The notes: a model not told the origin generated them from the letters alone. A DNA stretch of 64,000 nucleotides from Kineobactrum salinum (GCF_010669285.1 NZ_CP048711.1:3410001-3474000); one strand, 5' to 3'. Counted from the stretch's first letter, positions 34,274 to 42,603 are shown. Program-made: numbers and translations.

Positions 34274-34686
34274 AACCGCATTTCCTCGCCATCAGCAACA
34301 GTCAGCATGCCGTAGCAGGCAGGGGATTGCTACTGGTACGCCGGGTGCGAGCCAAAGTGATCTATGCCGTTCGAATTTCCCCCGATTTCGAAGACAGTTT
34401 ATTGGGAAAATACCGGAAAATCATGATGAGACAAGTAGAAAGGCCCAATGGTTTGCTTTCCCTGTACAAAAGGGCTATGGTCTTGGCTTCTGGCTGTCTG
34501 AAGCTATTTTTTAAGGGATATTTCTCTATGCGTTGCTCGACGTATAGTCTGTTGCTCGGCAAGACCCCCACCTTTCTCTGTTAGGCCAGGTGCCTGTGGG
34601 CACCTGGCAGTTCTCTCTCCGATTCAAGTTTGCAAGTAGTGCTTGGCGCTTACGCGTCGAAGATGGTTCTGCGTGGGAGTTGGAAA
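34274..34686. other. Gene-free stretch
   Basis: About 410 bases. Short frames on both strands overlap and none looks like a protein. The promoter of the MOSC operon should be at the left end. A strong hairpin lies at 34586-34607. Confidence 0.45.
34586..34607. terminator. Strong stem-loop without T-run
   Basis: CCAGGTGCC and GGCACCTGG are perfect 9-bp arms around TGTG. A TTCTCTCT tract follows, so termination is possible but not certain. Confidence 0.45.
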
Positions 34687-35094
34687 ATGACAGCGAGTTC
34701 CCTGTCCCGGCTGCGCAACATGTGCAGCAGTTTGCGGATATACAGCCAGCCTTTTCAGCTGGCGAGAGTCTTTGATCAACTGGAAATCCTCAAACATGGT
34801 GAAGGCGTGCCTGGCGGAGCCCAGGCCGTGGCCCGGCTGGGTGGTACCGTACGGGTTGAAGACTTGTCCTATCAGGGGGATGCACAGTTTTCCCTCGTAC
34901 CAGCCGAAAAGGCCGATCCAGATCGCGGCCTGATCTCGATATTTTCCCCGCTGGGAGCGGCCCTGCTTGGGGCCAAAGTCGGGGATATCGTTCACGCGGA
35001 TCTCCTTGGTCGAGAGTATCGATTTCTTCTTGTCGACATCCTCTATAATGAGGGGACGGTCTCCGGTGTGAATGGGGAGGGCCTGACGTCATGA
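34687..35094 (+). CDS. GreA/GreB C-terminal-like (Rnk-type) protein
   Basis: A 135-residue protein whose second half matches the GreA/GreB C-terminal (Rnk-like) domain: LISIFSPLGAALLGAKVGDIV. Its N-terminal half is helical (MTASSLSRLRNMCSSLR). Rnk-like proteins bind RNA polymerase; the role here is unknown. The ATG at 34687 (ggaaaatg) is preferred to 34630. Its stop overlaps an ATG at 35091 that opens a 28-codon frame, which I do not trust. Confidence 0.65.
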   Translation: MTASSLSRLRNMCSSLRIYSQPFQLARVFDQLEILKHGEGVPGGAQAVARLGGTVRVEDLSYQGDAQFSLVPAEKADPDRGLISIFSPLGAALLGAKVGDIVHADLLGREYRFLLVDILYNEGTVSGVNGEGLTS

Positions 35095-35181
35095 AGCATT
35101 TACTCTGCCGCCTATCTTTTTCATTGATGTCCGGAACGACAGCGGCAGTCCGGCGTAGAGTCTTTCGAGGAAGCTAAAACC

Positions 35182-35271
35182 ATGAGCAAAGAGAAACCCA
35201 GGAAGGATGCACAGAAAAGTCTGAAGGAAAAACGGCGCGAGAAACGTGACAAGCGCAAATCCGGAGATTGA
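35182..35271 (+). CDS. Very small basic protein of 29 residues
   Basis: The frame begins MSKEKPRKDAQKSLKEKRRE and ends with a lysine/arginine-rich tail. gagga precedes the ATG and a perfect terminator follows the stop by six bases, which supports a real gene. Its composition resembles small nucleic-acid-binding or ribosome-associated peptides; function unknown. Confidence 0.55.
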   Translation: MSKEKPRKDAQKSLKEKRREKRDKRKSGD

Positions 35272-35277
35272 AGTGTC

Positions 35278-35313
35278 GACGAGGCCGGGCCAGGTGCCCG
35301 GCCTCGTCTTTTT
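35278..35313 (+). terminator. Rho-independent terminator
   Basis: GACGAGGCCGGGC and GCCCGGCCTCGTC are perfect 13-bp arms around CAGGT, followed by TTTTT. It ends the transcript of the Rnk-like and small basic genes. Confidence 0.9.
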
Positions 35314-35442
35314 CGCATTTCGTTGGGGGGTGGCAGTCGGTGTGCGGGGTAAAGTTGGTGCCAAGCTGTATTCCCTCGACGAATTCGATTAAGCTTCGCC
35401 CCCAATTTTCCCGACTCGGCAGGCTGCCGCCTCCATTCCAAT

Positions 35443-36650
35443 GTGCAAAAACTAGCTTCTGTTGTCCTGAAAGTCCGCCGATTCCTGGGGCACGCTCTCG
35501 CCTCCGTCGGCCCCGCGATGGCTGCGCCGCCCGCTGCAGAGGCGCTGCGCGCCGCTGTCGGTGCCGGACTGGCACTCTTCCTCTGCGGGAGTATGCTGGC
35601 CTGGCTCGCGGCTGACGGAGCGCCCGGCAGCGGCGGCGGGCTGTTCCTCATTGCACCCCTGGGGGCTACCGCGTTCCTCCTGTTTGCCCTGCCAAATTCA
35701 CCGTTGGCGCAACCATGGTCGGCGGTGGTCGGCAATACGGTGTCAGGTATCGTAGCGGTTACAATCCTCTTGTTGGGCGGTTCCGGCCCCATCGCCGCGG
35801 GTGTGGCAGTGGCCGGCGCCATGGTTGCCATGTCTCTGTTGCGCGCGATGCACCCGCCGGGCGGAGCCATCGCTCTGGCAACCATGCTCGCCGGCGACCC
35901 GGTTGTGGAGCTGGCCTATAGCTTCGTGTTGGCACCGATTCTTCTGGACACGCTGCTGCTGGTGGTCGCGGCCATGCTGTTCCACCGTCTCACCGGTCGC
36001 ACTTACCCACTCGGGCACTATCCAGAACCGGGCCGTCACGGCACCACCGATCCTGACCCGCTGCTCCGCCTGGGACTTGAACCAGAAGAGCTGCAACAGC
36101 TCGTGCAGCGCTTTCGGCAGTCCACCAACATCGGCCTCGAAGACCTTGCAGAATTGTTGGCCGCGGCGGAGGAAACCCTTGCGACGAAGAAAGTTGGCAA
36201 CCTCACCTGCGCCGACGTCATGTCACGGGACCTGGTGACTGTGAGTTCAGGTACACCTCTTACCCAGGTCGCGGCGCTGTTTCGCGAGCACCATTTCAAA
36301 ACCCTGCCGGTGGTGGACGAGAACGCCAGGATTGCGGGTATCATTTCCCAGAACGACTTCATACAGCGAGCCATTGCCGCCCGCAAACCCGTGCCGCGAC
36401 CCTCTTTGGCCGCACACCCCGCGCGACGATGCGCTGGCAGGGACGCGCCGCTGACATCATGACCACCCCTGTCATCTCCGTTAAGGATACGACGCCCGTG
36501 GGTGCTCTCATTCCCCTGCTTGCGGACCACGGTGTACAGGCGGTGCCGATCAATGCTGACGAAAGACTGGTGGGTGTAGTCACCCGGTCGGATCTCCTGG
36601 CCGTGCTCGCAGAGCATATCGCGCGCAACGACCGCGCATTTTCGGATTAA
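35443..36650 (+). CDS. HPP-family membrane protein with two CBS domains, frameshifted
   Basis: The N-terminal part has four to five membrane spans with the HPP motif in MHPPGGAIALATMLAG. HPP proteins of this kind have been linked to nitrite transport, which fits the island. A first CBS domain (VMSRDLVTVSSGTPLTQVAALF) ends about 36375. The frame then shifts somewhere in 36380-36440. The second CBS domain (DIMTTPVISVKDTTPVGALI) continues to 36650 in frame 3. The intended protein would be about 400 residues. Homopolymer-type indels are common in this window, so error is possible. Confidence 0.75.
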
Positions 36651-36960
36651 TCTGGCAGGCAGCAGCAGTTCAGGCGCCAGAGCGAGCATCTCACGCTGAG
36701 TGGCGGCCCCTTCATGCAGGTAGTACTGGTGGCGCTTGATGTTGCCCGCATTGGGGAGGAGAGAGTGTACTTATCGAACCCGGCTTCAGAAATTGAGTCC
36801 TGCGGTATCAGTCCTGTGCACGATTGTGGTGGTGCCTATTGTGAGCCATGATTGGAGCTAATCAGAGTTGCCTTAAAATTGTTGTGACCGGCATCCAGCA
36901 CCTCATCCGGTCTGGCGAAGAGCTGACGAATCTCACGATTAAAAGGATGCTGAACAACGC
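36651..36960. other. Gene-free stretch with a possible gene remnant
   Basis: About 310 bases. On the minus strand, roughly 36660-36760 reads NIKRHQYYLHEGAATQREML, which looks protein-like but matches nothing I recognise; it may be a remnant. TTGGAGCTAATCAG at 36852-36865 is a weak FNR-like site that could serve nnrU. Confidence 0.4.
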
Positions 36961-37710
36961 ATGACATTCACGCTCGACTCAAATGTGCAGCTCCTTGGTG
37001 GCTGGTGGCAGCCGGTACTGGCATTGACGTTGTTCGTGCTGTCACATCGCTGGCTCGCTCGGCCGGTCTTCCGTGCTGCGCTGGTGCAAAGGCTAGGGGA
37101 GCGCGGCTTCACGGCCCTTTACAGCCTCTTGTCGTTGGTTCTGCTTGCGTGGCTCATCGCGGCCACGCTCGCTGCCCCGGTCGTCGTGCTTTGGTACTAC
37201 GCGCCATGGCAGCCCTGGGTTACGGTTGTGACCATGCTGCCTGTCTGCCTCCTCATTGCAGCTGCGGTTGGAACACCCAACCCATTGAGCTTTGGCGGTG
37301 CGGGGAATGAGCGCTTCCTGCCCTCGGCTCCGGGCGCCGCTGGTTTCTGTCGGCACCCTCTGCTGCTCGCATTGGCGCTGTGGGCCGGTGCTCATGTCGT
37401 GCCGAACGGCGAACTGGCGACCTTGTTGCTGTTCCTGCCGCTGGCCGCTTTTTCCATCTACGGCATGCGCCTCGTAGATAGCAGCCGCAAGGCCGCCCTC
37501 GGTAGAGCTCATTGGCAAGCGCTGGCGGTCAACACCTCGCTCGTACCGGGGGCGGCCATGGTGACCGGTCGCTGGCGGCCCGCTTGGGGCAGCGTACCCT
37601 GGGGTCGCCTGCTGCTTGGCCTGATCGCTTATGCCGCAATCCTGCTGATTCACCCCGTGGTGATCGGTGTGTCAGCGCTACCAATGGGCTTATTCGCAAC
37701 GTTCAATTGA
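36961..37710 (+). CDS. nnrU: NnrU-family membrane protein
   Basis: A 249-residue inner-membrane protein with six hydrophobic segments. The NnrU signature FCRHPLLLALALWAGAHVVPNG is clear, with LFVLSHRWLARPVFR before and YGMRLVDSSRKAALG after it. NnrU is required for or linked to nitrite and nitric oxide reductase function in denitrifiers; its biochemical role is not settled. ttaaaaggatgctgaac precedes the start. Confidence 0.9.
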   Translation: MTFTLDSNVQLLGGWWQPVLALTLFVLSHRWLARPVFRAALVQRLGERGFTALYSLLSLVLLAWLIAATLAAPVVVLWYYAPWQPWVTVVTMLPVCLLIAAAVGTPNPLSFGGAGNERFLPSAPGAAGFCRHPLLLALALWAGAHVVPNGELATLLLFLPLAAFSIYGMRLVDSSRKAALGRAHWQALAVNTSLVPGAAMVTGRWRPAWGSVPWGRLLLGLIAYAAILLIHPVVIGVSALPMGLFATFN

Positions 37711-37971
37711 GACCTGTGGCAGGCCGGTGTTCAAAAGCCGGCCGAATGTGGCGCTCCTCTCCTAGCCAGGCGCATTCTGGCTGATCAGCAAAGCAGCGGG
37801 AAGGTAGGAACCGCGTGACGGAAATCTGCTCTTCTTGTCTAGAGATAAACAGGCTGGAAATCAGTTTACCGACCCTCTTTGCATTCATTTTGAAGCATCT
37901 GCATACACGCAATTGATCTGCATCAATTGAATCATTGGAAGTAGTGCGACTACACTGAGGGGCGAGATGCG
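37711..37971. promoter_or_regulatory. Upstream region of the CopD-hemerythrin unit
   Basis: About 260 bases without a gene. It contains the perfect FNR/Dnr box listed separately, AT-rich sequence around it, and gagggg as a ribosome binding site for the small frame at 37972. Confidence 0.5.
37910..37929. promoter_or_regulatory. Perfect FNR/Dnr (Crp-FNR family) box
   Basis: CAATTGATCTGCATCAATTG contains TTGAT-n4-ATCAA without a mismatch and extends as a 20-bp palindrome. It lies about 45 bases upstream of the small frame and 215 bases upstream of the CopD-like gene. Such boxes bind FNR/Anr or the NO-sensing Dnr/Nnr type; which one applies cannot be told from the site. Confidence 0.75.
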
Positions 37972-38145
37972 ATGTTCGACATGATTGATCTGTGCAGCAA
38001 TCTCGCTATGAATCGCTGCCATAAAATTCCGCGTGAAGGTACGTTTGGTGGAATCCTCAGAACGTCAACTTATACTCGTAATCAGCGGCGTCCACTGATG
38101 CGCGGTGGCAGAGTGGAGTCCAAGTTCTATGGGGCCCTGGGATGA
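37972..38145 (+). CDS. Possible small protein of 57 residues, coupled to the CopD-like gene
   Basis: The frame begins MFDMIDLCSNLAMNRCHKIP and has gagggg before the start. Its stop overlaps the CopD-like start (ATGA). No family is recognised, and its arginine-rich second half looks less protein-like. It could be a leader that couples translation after the FNR-type promoter. Confidence 0.35.
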   Translation: MFDMIDLCSNLAMNRCHKIPREGTFGGILRTSTYTRNQRRPLMRGGRVESKFYGALG

Positions 38146-38588
38146 GCGCCTATGCGACGGTTTTGATACTTCATGTTCTCGGCGCGACTGTCTGGACAGG
38201 AGGGCACCTGGTGCTTGCTCTGGGGATTCTGCCAGGTGCGCTCAAGGAGCGATCCACCGTGGCCGTTGAGGCCTTCGAGATTAGATTCGAGCGCGTCGGC
38301 ATACCCGTACTCTTGATCCAGGTGGCCTCCGGACTGTATCTGGCGACGACGCTTGCTCCGCCGTCGACCTGGCTCCAGCTGGACAACCCGGCCACCCGCG
38401 CTATCGTCCTCAAGCTGGGGCTGCTGGCGGGTACGCTGGTACTTGCTGCGCACGCGCGTCTTCGTGTCATTCCACATCTCACGGCAGAAAACCTGGGCAC
38501 ACTCGCTTGGCACATTGTCGCCGTCACCTTGTTCTCCGTCGCATTTGTAATCATTGGTGTTGGCTACCGTGTGGGGTTGTTATCATGA
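38142..38588 (+). CDS. CopD-family membrane protein
   Basis: A 148-residue inner-membrane protein with four hydrophobic segments. The first has HVLGATVWTGGHLVLALGILPG, where the histidines and the W-x-G-G-H pattern match the CopD/DUF2269-like group. Conserved histidines may bind haem or copper. Its stop overlaps the hemerythrin start (ATGA), so the two products are probably made together. Confidence 0.8.
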   Translation: MSAYATVLILHVLGATVWTGGHLVLALGILPGALKERSTVAVEAFEIRFERVGIPVLLIQVASGLYLATTLAPPSTWLQLDNPATRAIVLKLGLLAGTLVLAAHARLRVIPHLTAENLGTLAWHIVAVTLFSVAFVIIGVGYRVGLLS

Positions 38589-38992
38589 GCATTGCGCGGG
38601 GTACAGCGACAGTTAATGGCACGGCGGTCCGACCGAGCAGTAGTCAGCTGATCTGGCAGGAGACACAGCATCAACGACTTTTTGAGCTGCTGGACGCTCT
38701 CGCGGGTGAAGCGGAGCTGGGTGAGGTGCTGACCGAACTGCATCGCTACGCAGAGGAACATTTTGCGCTTGAAGAGGCCTACATGGAGGCTCTCGCCTTT
38801 CCTGAGCGGGCACCCCATTGTCGCGCGCATGAAAAATTCCGGGCGCAACTTGCAGAGATAGATGCGTCGAACATCAGCGATTCCGCCGTTCGCGAAATGA
38901 CCGCAATGTTCTTGCGCGAATGGCTGACGCGGCATATTTACGGCATTGATAAAACTCTGGAGGCATTCATCCTCGCTTCTGACCTTAAATGA
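38585..38992 (+). CDS. Bacteriohemerythrin
   Basis: A 135-residue single-domain hemerythrin, an oxygen- or NO-binding di-iron protein. Ligand motifs are QHQRLFELLDALA, LHRYAEEHFALEEAYM (H-x4-H-x3-E), HCRAHEKF and the C-terminal WLTRHIYGIDK (H-x4-D). It matches the family's usual length. The start at 38585 overlaps the CopD stop; the frame open from 38507 is not supported. A local iron/NO function is plausible, and control by the upstream FNR-type box is likely. Confidence 0.88.
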   Translation: MSIARGTATVNGTAVRPSSSQLIWQETQHQRLFELLDALAGEAELGEVLTELHRYAEEHFALEEAYMEALAFPERAPHCRAHEKFRAQLAEIDASNISDSAVREMTAMFLREWLTRHIYGIDKTLEAFILASDLK

Positions 38993-39114
38993 CTCGCCGC
39001 GGCGGTTCCACTGCCTCGCCATGGCGCGATCAATTACTCCTACAAACAAAGCAACCCACACCTCACACCCCACACCCCACAACGCCCAATCCCACATTAT
39101 CGGTATGTCAACCA

Positions 39115-39189
39115 AAAACCCCGTCCGCCCTGGGTTCGGTAAGTGGTGCCAGTGGCACCACTTAGTCCGTCGAGAGCTGACGGGGTTTT
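39115..39189. repeat. Nested hairpin with AAAACCCCGTC arms
   Basis: The outer arms AAAACCCCGTC and GACGGGGTTTT are perfect; an inner 10-bp stem lies at 39141-39163. Similar outer arms recur at 39249-39275 and 39514-39543. These may be terminators or folded recombination sites. Confidence 0.6.
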
Positions 39190-39248
39190 CAGTAGCACTA
39201 CGTCGGATTGCGTCGCGCTGAGCCGCGAGCGGTTTCAGGGTAATCACC

Positions 39249-39275
39249 AAACCCCGTCTGGCGATGACGGGTTTT
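39249..39275. repeat. Hairpin with AAACCCCGTC arms (second)
   Basis: AAACCCCGTC and GACGGGTTTT pair with one unpaired base. It is the second member of the hairpin family in this spacer. Confidence 0.5.
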
Positions 39276-39494
39276 CGGTTATTGCTGTCTCGACCTGCGT
39301 GTTCACGCCCTCCAGTAGTCGCCTGCGCGCCGATGCCAAGCCCAAGTCACTGCCAAGCGCAGCGGGTAGTGACGTGGGCGCAACGCTCCGTCCCCGCACC
39401 GGAACGCCGCATCACTCACAGCCGCTCCTTCGCCGAATACTCGCCTGGCGCGGCCTGCCTTGTCGCATTCCCACGCAATCAGTCTCTCCCCAAA

Positions 39495-39543
39495 GTGGTT
39501 ACACTGTAACCACAAACCCCGCCGCACTTTGACGGGGTTTTTT
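39495..39543. repeat. Double hairpin, third AAACCCCG member
   Basis: GTGGTTAC-act-GTAACCAC (39495-39513) is followed directly by AAACCCCG...CGGGGTTTTTT (39514-39543). The T-run makes the second part look like a + strand terminator. Confidence 0.55.
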
Positions 39544-40136
39544 ACCCCGCCATCCGTTGACAGGGCTTTCTGTGACAGCCATATTACCCGTTGTGGTAGA
39601 GTCCCTCCTGCACTAGAAATTACCCGTGGCCACTACGGAAAAGTGGCAAGGAAGACCCCACCTTGCATTCGCAATCGGGGTAGGCAGATTCCAGTATGGG
39701 CTTCTGCTGAACGCGTCGCTCAGGGCCGTTCTCGACGCAACGGTCAGTAATGACCGGGTCCATCTTCGAACCACCACGGTGCCTTATAGCTTGGGCGCCG
39801 CTCCTTCCAATCCATCCCGCTTCCAGGGATTTTTTCAAACGCCGCAGTTTCTGTCGGGGCCCTTGTCCTCGGCCAACCGCTGTTTCTTCAACCCCGCAAA
39901 CACGCTGGCGGTCAGCGCGTTCTGCCCATTCCACTCAGGAGGTAATCCCACCCCAGCCTCAGGCTGGATAACCGTTGGTTTGCACGGGCCAGTTTTCTGC
40001 GAAAACACACCGTGCTGTCTATGGCCAGACACATTCAGGTCAACCGGGATTGGTGTCCCGTGATCGTTCCGCCCAGCGGGCCTGCGCAGCTTCTGTTGCC
40101 AGGTGATCAGAAACACTCACCTATGGATACAGCACT

Positions 40137-41002
40137 ATGCGCGACCTGAACTACCAACTGAAAATGCTATGCAGGCACAGCCACGAAGGCAGCTTTGAAA
40201 CCCGGGTCGGCCGTGAACGGCAACTGACCGCCATCGCCAACCAGTTGCACGAGCTTGGCTTCCGGCAGTTGCAGGCCACGTCCTTGAAGCAAAAGCATGT
40301 CCGGGCCCTGGTCGAGCACTGGCGGGGGCGAAACCTCTCCCCCGGCACCATCAAGAACCGCATGAGCTGTTTACGCTGGTGGGCCGAGAAGGTGAACAAG
40401 CGGGCTGTGGTGGCTGGTTCCAATGACTTCTATGGGATACCGGACCGCCAGTTTGTGTCCGACGACAGTAAAGCCAAGGGCCTGGCCCGCGAACAGCTTG
40501 ACCAGGTCAAGGATGAACATGTGCGGATGAGTCTGCGGTTGCAGCAGGCGTTCGGGCTGCGGCGGGAGGAGGCCCTAAAAATCCGGCCCCGCTGGGCCGA
40601 TCGCGGGGACCACCTGCACCTGAAAGCCAGCTGGACCAAGGGCGGGCGGGAACGCACCGTCCCCATCCGCACCCGGGAGCAGCGCGCCCTGCTGGAACAG
40701 GCCAAGCGCCTGGCCGGGGTGGGCGCCCTGATCCCCGGGGTCGCAGCTATATCGAGCAGCTCAGAATCTACGAGCGCCACACGGCCAATGCCGGCCTCTC
40801 TAAAATGCACGGTCTGCGCCACGCCTATGCCCAGCAGCGCTACCTGGAACTCACCGGCTGGCCGTCACCCCACGGTGGCGGACCCAATAAAAAGCATCTG
40901 ACCCCGGCCCAGCAGGAGGCGGATCTACAGGCACGCCTGGCCATCAGTAAGGAGCTGGGTCATGTCAGAGAGCAGATCACTGCTGTCTATTTGGGGCGCT
41001 GA
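40137..41002 (+). pseudogene. Tyrosine recombinase (Integrase_1-like), frameshifted
   Basis: A phage-type integrase. The N-terminal core-binding region (MCRHSHEGSFETRVGRERQ) is followed by the catalytic domain with arginine in GLRREEALKI. A one-base shift near 40733-40742 (CCCCGGGG) moves the frame. The HGLRHAYAQ box (HxxR), LGHVREQI and the nucleophile tyrosine in ITAVYLGR then follow to 41002. It belongs to a different subfamily from the integrase at 41219 and lies just upstream of the AlpA-like gene. Either a decayed recombinase or a sequencing error. Confidence 0.75.
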
Positions 41003-41003
41003 G

Positions 41004-41354
41004 ATGATCTCGATTCTGCCTCGATTTATACGTCTGCGCGATGCCCCGGCTTATCTGGGGATGGATAAAAACCGATTCCGCCGGGAGGTCCGAAGCTGCC
41101 TGACGGAAATTCCCATCGGTAGGCAGGGCATTGCGTTTGACCGGCTTGAAATGGACGCCTGGGCGGAGCAGTATAAGAACCGCTGTGGGTGTTCGCCAAA
41201 GCATAGAGGAGAACTCTTATGTCAAAGCGAATCCCGGGCCTCTACAAGAGAGGCACCCAGGGCATCTGGCACATTGATAAATGCGTCAGGGGATATGGCC
41301 GACTTCGCGAGAGCACTGGCGCAAGCGAGCTCGAGGAGGCGGAAAGGTTCCTGA
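41004..41354 (+). CDS. AlpA-like/excisionase-type DNA-binding protein
   Basis: A 116-residue protein with an N-terminal helix-turn-helix-like region: PRFIRLRDAPAYLGMDKNRF then IPIGRQGIAFDRLEMDAWAEQY. This resembles small proteins that precede integrases in tRNA-Met islands of Pseudomonas relatives, and is probably an excision or regulatory factor. Its 3' end overlaps the integrase gene by 136 bases in another frame. The ATG at 41004 follows the recombinase stop directly. Confidence 0.65.
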   Translation: MISILPRFIRLRDAPAYLGMDKNRFRREVRSCLTEIPIGRQGIAFDRLEMDAWAEQYKNRCGCSPKHRGELLCQSESRASTREAPRASGTLINASGDMADFARALAQASSRRRKGS

Positions 41355-42352
41355 TTCGACGGTTGGAAGAGCTGCGCAAGGCGACTGTCTACGGCATTCG
41401 TATCGAGCGTACTTTTCGGCAGGCGGCCACCAGGTTTCTGCTGGATTACCAGCATAAACGCAGTATTGGCCGCTATGCCCAGTCCCTGAAGACTCTGGAC
41501 CCGCACATTGGCGATCTGCCTTTGCGGGGGGTGCATCAGGGCACGCTGGAGCCGTTTATACGGCATCGTCGTAAGCAGGGTATGCGAGCCAACACCATCA
41601 ATCGCGATCTGGCAGTGGTGCGGCGCATTCTGACTCTGGCCGCCCGCCTGTGGCGGGATGAGTCCGGTTTGACCTGGCTTGAAACCGCGCCCCTGCTGCA
41701 AATGCTTGAGTGTGACGATGCCCGCAAGCCATATCCCCTGTCGTGGGACGAGCAATCGAGGTTGTTTGCGCGGTTGCCGGGTCACCTTAGGGAAATGGCG
41801 TTGTTCAAGGTCAACACCGGAACGCGGGAGCAGGAAGTGGTGGGTTTGCGGTGGGAGTGGGAGATACCGATTCCCGAGCTGAAAACCAGCGTGTTTGTGG
41901 TCCCGGGTGGCGGCGTGAAGAATGGGGAGGATCGACTAGTGGTGATGAATGCCGAAGCACGGGCGGTGATCAATCGTCAGCGCGGCAGGAACCCGGAGCA
42001 TGTGTTTACCTATGCCAAGGGCCGACGGGTGGATCGCATCAACACCAAGGCCTGGCGCCGCGCGCGGGAGGAGGCTGGATTGCCGCAGGTGCGGGTCCAT
42101 GATTTGAAGCATACCTTCGGTCGCCGGTTACGGGCCAAGGGCGTGAGTCATGAAACCCGGCAGGTGCTCCTGGGCCACAAGAACGGCCAGATCACGACGC
42201 ACTATTCCGCCGCTGAAATCGGGGAACTGATCGAGGCGGTGGAAAAAGTGAGCTGGTCCGGTACCTCGGCACCGACCCTGACCTTGATCAACAATGTAAA
42301 CTCCCGCAAATCTCCCGCAATCGGGAGGAGGGAGAATCTCAGAGCGATTTGA
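41219..42352 (+). CDS. Tyrosine integrase of the island
   Basis: A 377-residue site-specific recombinase. Catalytic residues appear as Arg in NTGTREQEVVGLRW, the box VHDLKHTFGRRLRAKGV (HDLK in place of HDLR, as I recall from close relatives), LLGHKNGQITTHY with the nucleophile tyrosine. The N-terminal DNA-binding part has GLYKRGTQGIWHIDK. It ends 35 bases before the tRNA-Met 3' end and is the natural candidate for the enzyme that made the flanking repeats. The C-terminus contains the TCCCGCA sequence shared with the left end. Confidence 0.88.
   Translation: MSKRIPGLYKRGTQGIWHIDKCVRGYGRLRESTGASELEEAERFLIRRLEELRKATVYGIRIERTFRQAATRFLLDYQHKRSIGRYAQSLKTLDPHIGDLPLRGVHQGTLEPFIRHRRKQGMRANTINRDLAVVRRILTLAARLWRDESGLTWLETAPLLQMLECDDARKPYPLSWDEQSRLFARLPGHLREMALFKVNTGTREQEVVGLRWEWEIPIPELKTSVFVVPGGGVKNGEDRLVVMNAEARAVINRQRGRNPEHVFTYAKGRRVDRINTKAWRRAREEAGLPQVRVHDLKHTFGRRLRAKGVSHETRQVLLGHKNGQITTHYSAAEIGELIEAVEKVSWSGTSAPTLTLINNVNSRKSPAIGRRENLRAI
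42302..42319 (+). repeat. 18-bp repeat, copy at the right end
   Basis: The 18 bases TCCCGCAAATCTCCCGCA are identical to 8678-8695 at the left end of the island, in the same orientation. They lie within the integrase 3' end. They may be arm-type binding sites. Confidence 0.55.
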
Positions 42353-42432
42353 GATTTTGTAAGTTTTTGATTTAAAAAGGAAAAAGTGGTAGCTACGGGT
42401 GGACTTGAACCACCGACCCCAGCATTATGAAT
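42349..42432 (+). repeat. Right copy of the 84-bp direct repeat (putative attR)
   Basis: The partner of 8501-8584. Its right part lies within the tRNA-Met gene and its left part is the T-rich tRNA terminator-like region. Six mismatches to the left copy suggest an old insertion. Confidence 0.8.
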
Positions 42433-42463
42433 GCTGTGCTCTAACCAGCTGAGCTACGTAGCC
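42387..42463 (-). tRNA. tRNA-Met (CAT), elongator type
   Basis: 77 bases with encoded CCA, cloverleaf arms and anticodon CAT in the loop TTCATAA. The 5' half starts GGCTACGTAGCTCAG, as in the Escherichia coli elongator tRNA-Met. The acceptor's first pair is G-U, because the 3' side reads CGTAGCT. The island sits at its 3' end, so the gene stays intact. Confidence 0.95.
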
Positions 42464-42603
42464 ACAGGGGGCACTGGGACCTCGGTCCCGAGAAGGCGCG
42501 CATTTTCGCCATTTTGCCCTGCCAAGTCAAGCCCGGTTCCGGGGTGTGCTGGCGCTGCTTCAGCGGCGCAATTGGGCGGCTTCCATTGCGGTGACTGCGG
42601 GCT

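Larger units (their letters stand above)
38993..40136. other. Long gene-free stretch with repeated hairpins
   Basis: About 1.1 kb with frames on both strands but none protein-like. It holds three hairpins with AAACCCCG...CGGGGTTT arms (39115-39189, 39249-39275, 39514-39543). The first encloses a perfect 10-bp stem (AAGTGGTGCC/GGCACCACTT), and the third is preceded by GTGGTTAC/GTAACCAC. From about 39820 the sequence leads into the first recombinase gene. Confidence 0.5.
8501..42432. mobile_element. Putative tRNA-Met integrated genomic island (about 33.8 kb) with nitrogen-oxide genes
   Basis: The island is delimited by the 84-bp direct repeats, spaced 33,848 bp apart. An integrase gene and an AlpA-like gene lie at the tRNA-proximal end. 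Cargo comprises AbiE and SIR2 genes, an IS1182-family element, and a large set of nitrite/NO genes. Conjugation or phage structural genes are absent, so it is probably a mobilisable or decayed island rather than a self-transmissible ICE. A second, frameshifted integrase suggests a composite history. Confidence 0.7.

Noticed and set aside
39143-40063. Frames of 100-145 codons in the 39-40 kb spacer
   Set aside because: Overlapping frames on both strands, hairpin repeats inside them and no family similarity.
41219-42352. Inactive integrase because of HDLK instead of HDLR
   Set aside because: Close relatives, as I recall them, also carry HDLK; the other catalytic residues are present.
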